Source: Aquabacterium sp.
Lineage (GTDB): Bacteria; Pseudomonadota; Gammaproteobacteria; Burkholderiales; Burkholderiaceae_C
Assembly (NCBI RefSeq): GCF_016234775.1
Contig: NZ_JACRAH010000051.1
Span: forward strand, 1-64,000
Length of the DNA stretch: 64,000 nt
Direction of reading: 5' to 3'
The translations under genes and the position numbers were made by a program. Positions 8,974 through 17,101 of the stretch are shown here, one piece after another (the stretch's first letter is position 1; each line of letters starts with the position of its first letter). The notes under the pieces are model-generated. The model was not told the DNA's origin. It saw nothing but the letters and a program-made list of their open reading frames with translations, and did no database searches.

Positions 8974-8987
8974 TTGATGCAGATCAG
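8974..8987. promoter_or_regulatory. FNR/Anr-like site upstream of phaC
   Basis: TTGATGCAGATCAG matches the FNR consensus TTGAT-N4-ATCAA at every consensus base except the last. It sits 211 bases before the phaC start and 60 bases before the start of the divergent small membrane protein gene. Function is inferred; Anr control of PHB genes is known in some other bacteria. Confidence 0.45.
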
Positions 8988-9023
8988 TCATGCCAAGTTG
9001 CTTGCATCTATTCTGGAACAGCT

Positions 9024-9106
9024 CTTGCTGCAAGGCGCGTGAGCAAGTCAGATTGATGACCGTTGGGCCGATGTTGAAAACTGGCCAAAAGTCATCTGCC
9101 TGACTT
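9024..9106. promoter_or_regulatory. Palindromes in the phaC leader (candidate operators)
   Basis: CTTGC-T-GCAAG lies at 9024-9034, a TTGC/GCAA palindrome of the kind PhaR repressors prefer. AAGTCA-TCTGCC-TGACTT at 9089-9106 is a perfect 6-bp inverted repeat. Both fall in the region where the phaC promoter must be. Which protein binds is inference. Confidence 0.35.
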
Positions 9107-9198
9107 GTCGCTTCAAAAAATACGAGGTCAGAATACGGCAACATGCTGGGGCATCATTTTTTCGGATGCATCAGCTCAGGATTCCAAGTAGGAGACAT

Positions 9199-11331
9199 AT
9201 GGCTGTTCCTCAACGGTCACGCTCGCAGCGCGCTGTCGCTGCCGAGGACGTGACGCCGCGCAATGCTGCTGTGCAACCCAAGCCCGCAGCCAAGACCAAA
9301 CGAGCAGCCGCCAAGAAGGCTGCCGCTACACCCAGGAAAACAGCGGCGAGCAAGCCGGCTGCATCAGCCAAGCCCGATGGCGTCAGCAAGGCCGCCCGAC
9401 CCGCACCGGCACGCAAGACAGCCCGTGCTAGCGAGCCCAAACCCGAGCCAGCACAAACGGAGGCCCCGAGCGCAGGTGCAGCCAAGGCTGCCAATGCATC
9501 GGCCTTCACCGCGCCGTTCGAGCAGGCTGCCAAGGCTTTCAGCGCCTTCAAGGTGCCTGGCTTTGATCAGTTGGATCTGCAAGGCCTGCCTGAAAAGGCC
9601 TCCGAGGCCATGAAGCAGTGGATGGGCAAGTCTGCCGAGGCCATGCCGCCTGGGCTGGACGCGCTCAAGCCCATGCAGCAAGCCATGGAATCCATGGGCA
9701 AGAGCCTGGGCTCGACCCTGACCTCCGTGGCCGGCCTGTCCGTGCCGCCTGAAGCGCTCAAGGACATCCAGCATGACTACATGAAGCAGGCCACCGAACT
9801 GTGGAACCGCTCGCTGGAGAAGCCCGAACAGATCAAGGCTGGTGACCGCCGCTTTGATGCACCGGAGTGGGGCAGCAGCCCGGTCAACGCCTTCATGGCG
9901 TCGATGTACCTGCTCAATGCCCGCACGCTGCAGAAGCTGGCTGACAACCTGCAAGGTAATGCCAAGGCGCGCCAGCGCGTGCGTTTTGCCGTGCAGCAAT
10001 GGGCTGATGCGGCGTCGCCCAGCAACTTCCTGGCCTTCAACCCTGAAGCGCTCAAGAAAGCAGTCGACACCAAGGGCGAAAGCCTTCAGCAAGGCCTGCA
10101 ACACCTGATGAACGACCTGCGTCAGGGGCACATGTCCCAGACGGACGAGAGCGTGTTCGAAGTGGGCAAGAACGTGGCGACCACGGCCGGCACGGTCGTG
10201 TTCGAGAACCCGTACTTCCAGCTCATCGAGTACGCGCCCTTGACGCCTCAGGTCCACGAAGTGCCATTCCTCTTCGTGCCGCCTTGCATCAACAAGTACT
10301 ACATCCTGGATCTGCAGCCGGACAACTCGGTTGTGCGCTATCTGCTGTCGCAGGGCCACCGCGTGTTCATGATCAGCTGGGTCAACCCGGATGACAGCCT
10401 GGCCCAATCCACCTGGGACGACTACGTCGAGCAGGGTGTGATGAAGGCCATCGACGTCACGTTGGATGTAGCTGGCACCAACAAGGCCAATATGCTGGGC
10501 TTCTGCGTGGGCGGCACGATGCTGGCCTGTGCGCTGTCCACACTGGCCGCGCAAGGCAAGAAGCCTGCAGCCAGCCTGACGCTGCTGACATCCTTCCTGG
10601 ATTTCTCCGACACCGGCATCATGGATGTCTTCGTGGACGAGGCCATGGTGCGCATGCGTGAAATGACCATGGGTCCCACCAGCCCACAATGCGGTGGCCT
10701 GATGAAGGGCACCGATCTGGCGGCCACTTTCTCCTTCCTGCGCCCCAACGACCTGGTCTGGAACTACGTGGTTGGCAACTACCTCAAGGGGGAGATGCCG
10801 CCCGCGTTTGACCTGCTGTACTGGAACAGCGACAGTACCAACCTGCCGGGGCCTTTCTACACCTGGTACCTGCGCAACACGTATCTGGAAAACAAGCTGC
10901 GTGAGCCCAATGCGGTGAAGGTGTGCGGTGTGCCGCTGGACCTGCGCCGTCTGGACATGCCCACCTTCATCTATGGTTCGCGCGAAGACCATATCGTGCC
11001 GTGGGGCGGTGCTTATGAGTCAACCAAGATCGTGCAAGGCCCCAAGACTTTCGTGCTGGGTGCATCCGGGCACATTGCCGGTGTGATCAATCCGCCCGAG
11101 AAAAAGAAGCGCAGTTACTGGACTTCCAGCAACCTGGCACGGGGCTTGCCAGCAACGGCCCAGGAATGGATGGCAACGGCGCAGGAGAACCCTGGTAGCT
11201 GGTGGCCGGTGTGGGCCGAGTGGTTGGGCAAACAAGCCGGCGCGAAAGTGCCGGCGCCCAAGCAGCCTGGCAACAAGCGCCATCAGCCCATCGAGGCTGC
11301 CCCTGGTCGTTACGTCCTTCGCAAGGCCTGA
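9199..11331 (+). CDS. phaC: Class I poly(3-hydroxyalkanoate) synthase with long basic N-terminal extension
   Basis: PhaC polymerises (R)-3-hydroxyacyl-CoA into PHA on the granule surface. The start at 9199 is set by GGAG at 9191-9194 and gives 710 residues, versus about 560-600 for most class I synthases. The extra N-terminus (about residues 1-115) is rich in Ala, Lys and Pro, with AKTKRAAAKKAAA-like runs resembling histone-H1 and PhaM/PhaF tails. The N-terminal PhaC domain and alpha/beta-hydrolase domain follow. The catalytic triad is Cys436 in the lipase-like box GFCVGGT, Asp597 in SREDHIVPW and His625 in GASGHIAGV. phaA starts 26 bases after the stop, so phaCAB is one operon. An FNR-like site and palindromes lie upstream. 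Confidence 0.97.
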   Translation: MAVPQRSRSQRAVAAEDVTPRNAAVQPKPAAKTKRAAAKKAAATPRKTAASKPAASAKPDGVSKAARPAPARKTARASEPKPEPAQTEAPSAGAAKAANASAFTAPFEQAAKAFSAFKVPGFDQLDLQGLPEKASEAMKQWMGKSAEAMPPGLDALKPMQQAMESMGKSLGSTLTSVAGLSVPPEALKDIQHDYMKQATELWNRSLEKPEQIKAGDRRFDAPEWGSSPVNAFMASMYLLNARTLQKLADNLQGNAKARQRVRFAVQQWADAASPSNFLAFNPEALKKAVDTKGESLQQGLQHLMNDLRQGHMSQTDESVFEVGKNVATTAGTVVFENPYFQLIEYAPLTPQVHEVPFLFVPPCINKYYILDLQPDNSVVRYLLSQGHRVFMISWVNPDDSLAQSTWDDYVEQGVMKAIDVTLDVAGTNKANMLGFCVGGTMLACALSTLAAQGKKPAASLTLLTSFLDFSDTGIMDVFVDEAMVRMREMTMGPTSPQCGGLMKGTDLAATFSFLRPNDLVWNYVVGNYLKGEMPPAFDLLYWNSDSTNLPGPFYTWYLRNTYLENKLREPNAVKVCGVPLDLRRLDMPTFIYGSREDHIVPWGGAYESTKIVQGPKTFVLGASGHIAGVINPPEKKKRSYWTSSNLARGLPATAQEWMATAQENPGSWWPVWAEWLGKQAGAKVPAPKQPGNKRHQPIEAAPGRYVLRKA

Positions 11332-11357
11332 ACACTTGACCATTTAAGGAGATCACC

Positions 11358-12536
<1,179 letters not shown>

Positions 12537-12583
12537 CCCCGACTGAAAAGTAGTCTTTCATACATCCCAAAGAGGAGAACATC

Positions 12584-13321
12584 ATGAGCCAAAAAGTAGC
12601 GTACGTGACCGGTGGCATGGGCGGTATCGGTACCTCCATCTGCCAACGCCTGCACAAGGACGGTTACAAGGTGATCGCTGGTTGCGGCCCCAGCCGTGAC
12701 CACGTCAAGTGGCTTGATGAGCAAAAGGCTCTGGGCTATACCTTCTATGCCTCCGTCGGTAACGTGGCCGATTGGGATTCGACGGTGGATGCTTTCCGCA
12801 AGACCAAGGCGGAGCACGGCCCGGTCGACATCCTCGTGAACAACGCCGGTATCACCCGTGATGGCATGTTCCGCAAGATGACCAAGGCCGACTGGGATGC
12901 GGTCATGGACACCAACCTCAACAGCCTGTTCAATGTCACCAAGCAGGTGATCGACGACATGGTGGATCGCGGTTGGGGCCGTATCGTCAACATCAGCTCG
13001 GTGAACGGTGAAAAGGGCCAGTTCGGTCAGACCAACTACTCGGCTGCCAAGGCCGGTATGCACGGTTTCACCATGGCCCTGGCTCAGGAAGTGGCCAACA
13101 AGGGCGTGACTGTGAACACCGTGTCGCCAGGCTACATTGGCACTGATATGGTGCGTTCGATCCGCCAGGACGTGCTGGACAAGATCGTGGCCACCATCCC
13201 TGTGAAGCGTCTGGGTACGCCCGAAGAAATTGCGGCGATGGTGTCGTGGGTTGCGGGCGAAGATGCCGGCTTTGCCACGGGTGCCGACTTCTCGGTCAAC
13301 GGTGGCCTGCATATGGGCTGA
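12584..13321 (+). CDS. phaB: Acetoacetyl-CoA reductase
   Basis: PhaB reduces acetoacetyl-CoA with NADPH to (R)-3-hydroxybutyryl-CoA, the substrate of PhaC. It is a 245-residue short-chain dehydrogenase. Visible are the cofactor loop TGGMGGIG (residues 9-16), NNAG at 86-89, Ser139, and the YSAAK catalytic motif with Tyr152 and Lys156. GTDMVRS follows, as in Ralstonia-type PhaB. GAGGAG precedes the ATG. A terminator about 60 bases after the stop ends the pha operon. Confidence 0.97.
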   Translation: MSQKVAYVTGGMGGIGTSICQRLHKDGYKVIAGCGPSRDHVKWLDEQKALGYTFYASVGNVADWDSTVDAFRKTKAEHGPVDILVNNAGITRDGMFRKMTKADWDAVMDTNLNSLFNVTKQVIDDMVDRGWGRIVNISSVNGEKGQFGQTNYSAAKAGMHGFTMALAQEVANKGVTVNTVSPGYIGTDMVRSIRQDVLDKIVATIPVKRLGTPEEIAAMVSWVAGEDAGFATGADFSVNGGLHMG

Positions 13322-13383
13322 TGAGTTGCTCGTCGAGCCTGGGCCGCTGGGCGCGCCGGCTTGATGGACAACCGGCTCACCAG

Positions 13384-13417
13384 ACCCTGCGAGGCAGCGA
13401 TGCCCGCGGGGTTTTTT
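13384..13417 (+). terminator. Rho-independent terminator of phaCAB
   Basis: CCCTGCG at 13385-13391 pairs with CGCGGGG at 13405-13411 (one G-T pair) around a 13-base loop, and TTTTTT follows at 13412-13417. It lies 63 bases after the phaB stop codon. Confidence 0.85.
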
Positions 13418-13454
13418 CATGGGAACCTACCGCGAATGGGCAGGGCCAGCCTAC

Positions 13455-13802
13455 TCAGGCCGCGGCTTCCTGCTCCATCACCAGGCGATCCAGTGCGGCG
13501 CAGACCTCGGCAAAGCGGCCGGTGATCACGGTGCGACGTGCATCGCTGGGATCTGTGCTGATGCGGACGCGGTGTACCGGTGCCATTTGCTGTGCAGCCG
13601 GGCGCAAGGTGATGACTGCAGCGCTGGCGCTTTTGTCTTGCTGACGCGCAGGTGGCGTGCCCCACGGCGTGATGGGGCGAGCCTTGACGGGGCGGGCTAC
13701 CGGTGCGTTGGCGGGGCGGGACCCGTCAGAGGGCGGATTGCCTGCAGCGCCTTGGGTAGCGGCGTTGCGAACGAAGAATGCACGGGCCAGGTGATGAATC
13801 AT
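13455..13802 (-). CDS. Small hypothetical protein
   Basis: A 115-residue protein that I do not recognise. The N-terminus (MIHHLARAFFVRNAA) is short and hydrophobic-basic, and the middle is rich in Pro, Ala and Arg and probably disordered. The last 40 residues, starting HRVRISTDPSDARRTVITG, look like a compact strand-helix domain. GGAG lies eight bases before the ATG, which supports a real gene. It is downstream of lexA on the same strand, separated by a large nested hairpin, and could be read through from the SOS-controlled lexA promoter. Confidence 0.65.
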   Translation of the reverse strand: MIHHLARAFFVRNAATQGAAGNPPSDGSRPANAPVARPVKARPITPWGTPPARQQDKSASAAVITLRPAAQQMAPVHRVRISTDPSDARRTVITGRFAEVCAALDRLVMEQEAAA

Positions 13803-13851
13803 GGTGAACTCCGGTTGACAGCAGATGAAGTTCGGCAGGATTCAACAGGGA

Positions 13852-13911
13852 CCACCAGACGGGATCGCATCACCGGCCAGGTGATGCCAATGCCCGCCAC
13901 CCGTCTGGTGG
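13852..13911. repeat. Nested inverted repeat (hairpin within a hairpin) downstream of lexA
   Basis: The outer stem CCACCAGACGGG (13852-13863) pairs perfectly with CCCGTCTGGTGG (13900-13911). The inner stem GCATCACC (13867-13874) pairs perfectly with GGTGATGC (13880-13887) around GGCCA. The element starts nine bases past the lexA stop codon (minus strand) and ends 49 bases before the next gene. No T-tract follows on either strand. Confidence 0.75.
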
Positions 13912-13919
13912 CGCGAGAG

Positions 13920-14627
13920 TCAGTTCAGTAACTGGTTGCGGATCAGCCCCACGGCCAGACCTTCCAGTTCGAAGTCATCCTGGTCAGGTGAGACCAGAAT
14001 GGGTTTGAAATCGGGGTTCTCGGGCAGCAGTTCGATGCCCTTGGCCGTGCGCTGGAAGCGTTTGACCGTGACCTCGTCACCGATGCGGGCCACCACGATC
14101 TGGCCGTTTCGGGCGTCTCGGGTGCGTGCCACGGCCAGCAGGTCGCCATCCATGATGCCGACGTCTTTCATGCTCATGCCTTTGACGCGCAGCAGGTAAT
14201 CAGGGCGGCGGGCAAACAGGCCAGGTTCGACCGAATAGGTTTGCTCCACGTGCTCCTGAGCCAGGATTGGGCTACCGGCAGCCACTCGGCCGACCAGCGG
14301 CAGCACCAGCTGTTCAAGGCCGGGCAGGGGCAGATTGAAGGGCAACACATTGGAAGGCGTATCGCCGGTGCGCTTGCGGGTTTCGTTGACGGTACGCAGG
14401 GTGCCGGCCTTGAGGCGGATGCCGCGCGAGGTGCCGCCCACCAGTTCGATCACGCCTTTGCGGGCCAGCGCCTGCAAGTGCTCTTCAGCGGCATTGGCTG
14501 ACTTGAAGCCGAGTTCCGTGGCGATTTCAGCACGAGTAGGCGGTGCACCAGTGCGCGCAATGGCACGCTGGATCAACTCGAAGATTTCCTGCTGGCGCGG
14601 CGTGAGTTTGGGTTTATCGTTCGACAT
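13920..14627 (-). CDS. lexA: LexA repressor
   Basis: LexA represses the SOS regulon and cuts itself when activated RecA filaments form. The 235-residue protein has a winged-helix DNA-binding domain (residues 1-70, with [21 protein letters not shown]), a linker, and an S24 peptidase domain. The self-cleavage site is Ala117-Gly118 in RVAAGSP. The catalytic dyad is Ser152 in [14 protein letters not shown] and Lys189 in DEVTVKRF. The length is slightly above the 200-220 usual for the family because of a longer linker. Its own promoter carries two operators, so it is autoregulated. Confidence 0.98.
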   Translation of the reverse strand: MSNDKPKLTPRQQEIFELIQRAIARTGAPPTRAEIATELGFKSANAAEEHLQALARKGVIELVGGTSRGIRLKAGTLRTVNETRKRTGDTPSNVLPFNLPLPGLEQLVLPLVGRVAAGSPILAQEHVEQTYSVEPGLFARRPDYLLRVKGMSMKDVGIMDGDLLAVARTRDARNGQIVVARIGDEVTVKRFQRTAKGIELLPENPDFKPILVSPDQDDFELEGLAVGLIRNQLLN

Positions 14628-14655
14628 CTGTAGCTAACGCTGGATGAATCGTTGG

Positions 14656-14671
14656 CTGTCATTTTATACAG
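14656..14671. promoter_or_regulatory. LexA box 1 (SOS operator)
   Basis: CTGTCATTTTATACAG is a perfect CTGT-N8-ACAG operator, centred 36 bases upstream of the lexA start. It covers the likely lexA -10 element and also lies 46 bases before the asparaginase start. Confidence 0.92.
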
Positions 14672-14688
14672 TACTGCTGGTTTGTCCA
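14661..14688 (-). promoter_or_regulatory. lexA promoter
   Basis: On the minus strand TGGACA (14688-14683) and TAAAAT (14666-14661) are separated by 16 bases. The -10 element lies inside LexA box 1 and the -35 inside box 2, so operator occupancy would block polymerase. Confidence 0.6.
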
Positions 14689-14689
14689 G
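14674..14689. promoter_or_regulatory. LexA box 2 (degenerate SOS operator)
   Basis: CTGCTGGTTTGTCCAG keeps the 4-8-4 spacing with CTGC and CCAG half-sites, one mismatch in each. It lies two bases beyond box 1 and overlaps the proposed lexA -35 element. Confidence 0.6.
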
Positions 14690-14716
14690 TGTTTTCTAGA
14701 GATACCTGACCCAAGC

Positions 14717-15667
14717 ATGCAAAACGTTGTGATTCTGGGAACGGGCGGCACCATCGCTGGCACTGGCACGGATCCTGATCGAAGTTGGCAATACCGGGCC
14801 GCACAACTGTCAGTTGCCCAACTGGTCGATGCCGTGCCGGGGCTCGCTGGCATGGCCCTGGAGACCATCCAGGTCGCGCAGGTGGACAGTAAGGACATGG
14901 GCTGGGCTGTCTGGCGGGCCCTGGGGTCAGAACTCCAACGCCAGCTCGCTCGCGAGGACGTCGCCGGGGTGGTGATCACGCATGGCACGGACACGCTGGA
15001 AGAAACCGCCTATCTGTTGCATCGCCTGGTGGGCGCCCGCAAGCCCGTGGTCCTGACGGCGGCCATGCGGCCTGCCACGGCCTCTGATGCCGACGGGCCG
15101 GCCAATCTGCGTGATGCCGTGCGCGTCGTTCAGGGGGCTTCCCATAGAGGGCTGGGGGGCGTGGTGGCGGTCATGCAGGGCTGTATCTGGGCTGCCGAGC
15201 AGGTTCGCAAGGCCCATTCCTCTGCCCTGAACGCCTTTGATGGAGGCGGGCATGCACCTCTTGCCGTCCTGGATGAACAAGGGCAGTGGCGGCAGGCGGC
15301 TTCAAGCTGGCCTGTGTGTGGCGATGTGGATTGGTCGGTGCTGAGCCCGGCTCGCTGTCCTCGGGTGGAAATCCTTTACAGCCATGCAGATGCGGATGGC
15401 TGGCTGGTGGAGGCTGTGCTGGCCTATCGAGAAAGCCATGGTCCGCTCGATGGGCTGATCCTGGCTGGGACTGGCCACGGGACGCTGCACAAGGGCCTTG
15501 AGGGCGGCTTGAGCAAGGCGGTTGCGCGGGGGGTGACGGTCTGGCGCAGTTCGCGCGTGGCCCGCGGTGGCGTGGCGTCTCGTGAGGGCGATGTGTTCCC
15601 GGCTTGTGGCGAGCTGACGCCAGCTCAGGCCCGGGTGGCGCTCATGCTCTATCTGATGGGGGTGTGA
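14717..15667 (+). CDS. Asparaginase
   Basis: This 316-residue enzyme hydrolyses L-asparagine to aspartate and ammonia. It has the two nucleophilic Thr motifs of the bacterial family: GTGGTIAG near residue 10 and ITHGTDTLEET near residue 93. AAMRPATASDADGPANL and the later GTGHGT are also typical. No signal peptide is seen, so a cytoplasmic enzyme is likely. It is divergent from lexA and its start lies 46 bases from LexA box 1, so SOS influence is possible but unproven. No clear ribosome binding site is visible. Confidence 0.9.
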   Translation: MQNVVILGTGGTIAGTGTDPDRSWQYRAAQLSVAQLVDAVPGLAGMALETIQVAQVDSKDMGWAVWRALGSELQRQLAREDVAGVVITHGTDTLEETAYLLHRLVGARKPVVLTAAMRPATASDADGPANLRDAVRVVQGASHRGLGGVVAVMQGCIWAAEQVRKAHSSALNAFDGGGHAPLAVLDEQGQWRQAASSWPVCGDVDWSVLSPARCPRVEILYSHADADGWLVEAVLAYRESHGPLDGLILAGTGHGTLHKGLEGGLSKAVARGVTVWRSSRVARGGVASREGDVFPACGELTPAQARVALMLYLMGV

Positions 15668-15824
15668 GCGAGCAGGAGGCCGATGAAATAAGGTGGGAGT
15701 GGAAGCGGGATCCTGAGTGCGGTGACCGACAACCCTGGTCTGCTTTATCCCTCCGGGCCTGGTTCATGCCTGACCCGGTTCGAAGCGAAGTGTGCAATTT
15801 CAATGTGAAAGGACGATGACAGGT

Positions 15825-16445
15825 TCAGGGCTTGTCGAGCCTGATTACCACGTCCTGGCCGGTCTTGAGGCCTTGCTCCACGCCAGGCGATGTCTCACCC
15901 ATGGTGGGTGTCCACACGCGCACTCGGTGCTCTCCGGCAGGCAGATCAAGAGTCACTTTGCCTGCTGCATCCGTGACGCCGAAGTAGGGCGTGTCCACCA
16001 CATGGATGTAGCCCAGCATGCGGTCATGGATGTTGCAACCCAAGGTGGCGGTGCCCGGTTTGTCAAAGATCACCGGGGCGGCTGGCGTGCCTGCGTACAG
16101 CTTGATCTCGAAAGGCTTGACGGGCGAGAACGAATAGACGTGATGCCTGACCGTGTCGAAGTTCGGAAAGCTCACCGATGTCCCTGTCTGCACCACGCGT
16201 AGTGTGGGGGCAAAGGCCTTGTTTTTCTGCGCCATGTCGGCAGTGACATCAGGGCTTGCTGTGGGTTTGGTGCCTTTGACAAACACCGAGACAGCGGCAC
16301 CTTCCATGGCTTGACCTCCGTCACCTTGCACTTGGATGGACTGATTGGCGGCGAACACAGGTGTGTCGCAAAGCGCCAGTGTCATCCCCATCAGCGCCGC
16401 CGCTGGGTGTCGATCAAGCCAGGTGAGAGACCAACGCGGGTGCAT
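15825..16445 (-). CDS. Periplasmic cupredoxin-like protein (annotated MauL-like in relatives)
   Basis: A 206-residue exported protein with an N-terminal signal segment (about residues 12-33, ending VFAAN). Two domains follow. The first has a plastocyanin-like fold with probable copper ligands: His in NFDTVRHHVYSFS, then Cys, His and Met in LGCNIHDRMLGY. The C-terminal part is a carboxypeptidase-regulatory-like beta sandwich (VTDAAGKVTLDLPAGEHRVRVWTP). Relatives are labelled methylamine utilization protein, but no mau genes are near, so that role is not supported. It starts 20 bases after the globin gene on the same strand, forming a two-gene operon. Electron transfer or copper handling is an inference. 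Confidence 0.78.
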   Translation of the reverse strand: MHPRWSLTWLDRHPAAALMGMTLALCDTPVFAANQSIQVQGDGGQAMEGAAVSVFVKGTKPTASPDVTADMAQKNKAFAPTLRVVQTGTSVSFPNFDTVRHHVYSFSPVKPFEIKLYAGTPAAPVIFDKPGTATLGCNIHDRMLGYIHVVDTPYFGVTDAAGKVTLDLPAGEHRVRVWTPTMGETSPGVEQGLKTGQDVVIRLDKP

Positions 16446-16465
16446 GGTGTGATTTGCCAGTCGGG

Positions 16466-16957
16466 TCAGTATTTGACGATGTCGCGTCGCGTTGGGGCCA
16501 ATCTACGCAACAGCTCGTTTTTGGCGGCGTCTGACGCACCAGCTCGATCTAGTTCTTCGCGCAGCATCGACACCATGATGTCGAACTCGGCGCCTGAAAT
16601 ATTGGTCTTGGCATGCGAGTTGGCCATGGTTTCACCTTCGTAGACGCAAGGGCCGTCGGCCATCTTGCAGACGTAGGCCGCCACGCTCTTTTTCAGCGTT
16701 GCCATCTTGATGCCGTCAAATGAGCGCTTGGTGCGAGGGTCGGTCGAGACCCGATCCAGGGTGCGGTCAGTGACGGTTTCAATGGCTTGGGCGCCACCCA
16801 GTTGCTGGTAGAGCGCAGTCTTGCCATCCGTGGTGGTGCAGGCCATCAGGATGGCCAGCGTCCAACTGATGGCGATGCCGATGACGGCCATTTTCGAGTG
16901 GCGGCGGCTGTCTTCGCTCAGGCTGGTCCACGTGGTGATCGGGCTACTCATCGGCAT
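16466..16957 (-). CDS. Group 1 truncated hemoglobin with lipoprotein-type N-terminus
   Basis: The C-terminal 115 residues, starting LYQQLGGAQAIETVTDR, match the 2-on-2 globin family, with the probable proximal His in MANSHAKTNIS and the family's ISGAEFDIMV segment. The usual distal B10 Tyr region (FY) reads TVTDRTLDRV here, so ligand chemistry may differ. Two Cys in YVCKMADGPC could form a disulphide. Upstream is a hydrophobic segment ending ILMAC, a lipobox that would anchor the protein outside the inner membrane, which is unusual for a globin. AGGA precedes the ATG at 16957; an internal ATG at 16891 would leave a more classical signal peptide. The cupredoxin gene follows directly. Confidence 0.82.
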   Translation of the reverse strand: MPMSSPITTWTSLSEDSRRHSKMAVIGIAISWTLAILMACTTTDGKTALYQQLGGAQAIETVTDRTLDRVSTDPRTKRSFDGIKMATLKKSVAAYVCKMADGPCVYEGETMANSHAKTNISGAEFDIMVSMLREELDRAGASDAAKNELLRRLAPTRRDIVKY

Positions 16958-16993
16958 AACTCATCCTGCAAACAGGGGGTTCAAATTCACGCT

Positions 16994-17013
16994 ATCCCCC
17001 TCATGCGAGGGAT
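16994..17013. other. Short inverted repeat between globin and DUF3034 genes
   Basis: CCCTC-ATGC-GAGGG (16998-17011), flanked by A/T that extend it to ATCCC...GGGAT, forms a compact hairpin in the 144-base divergent promoter region. A TGAC-TG-GTCA palindrome lies at 17071-17080. Either could be an operator; no binding protein is known. Confidence 0.3.
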
Positions 17014-17101
17014 TGTGCCTTCATGTTGCACCAAATCTGTCGATATTTGTCTCCGTATTTGGCCGGGTATTGACTGGTCAGATCTCACGCGAGGATCGAC
17101 C

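Noticed and set aside
9364..10992. 542-codon minus-strand frame inside phaC
   Set aside because: It is antisense to the full catalytic domain of PhaC, is low in recognisable motifs and rich in His and Arg, as expected of a high-GC shadow.
15825..16445. A methylamine-utilisation (mau) locus, from the MauL-like annotation
   Set aside because: None of the methylamine dehydrogenase subunits or maturation genes is nearby; only the cupredoxin-like fold is shared.
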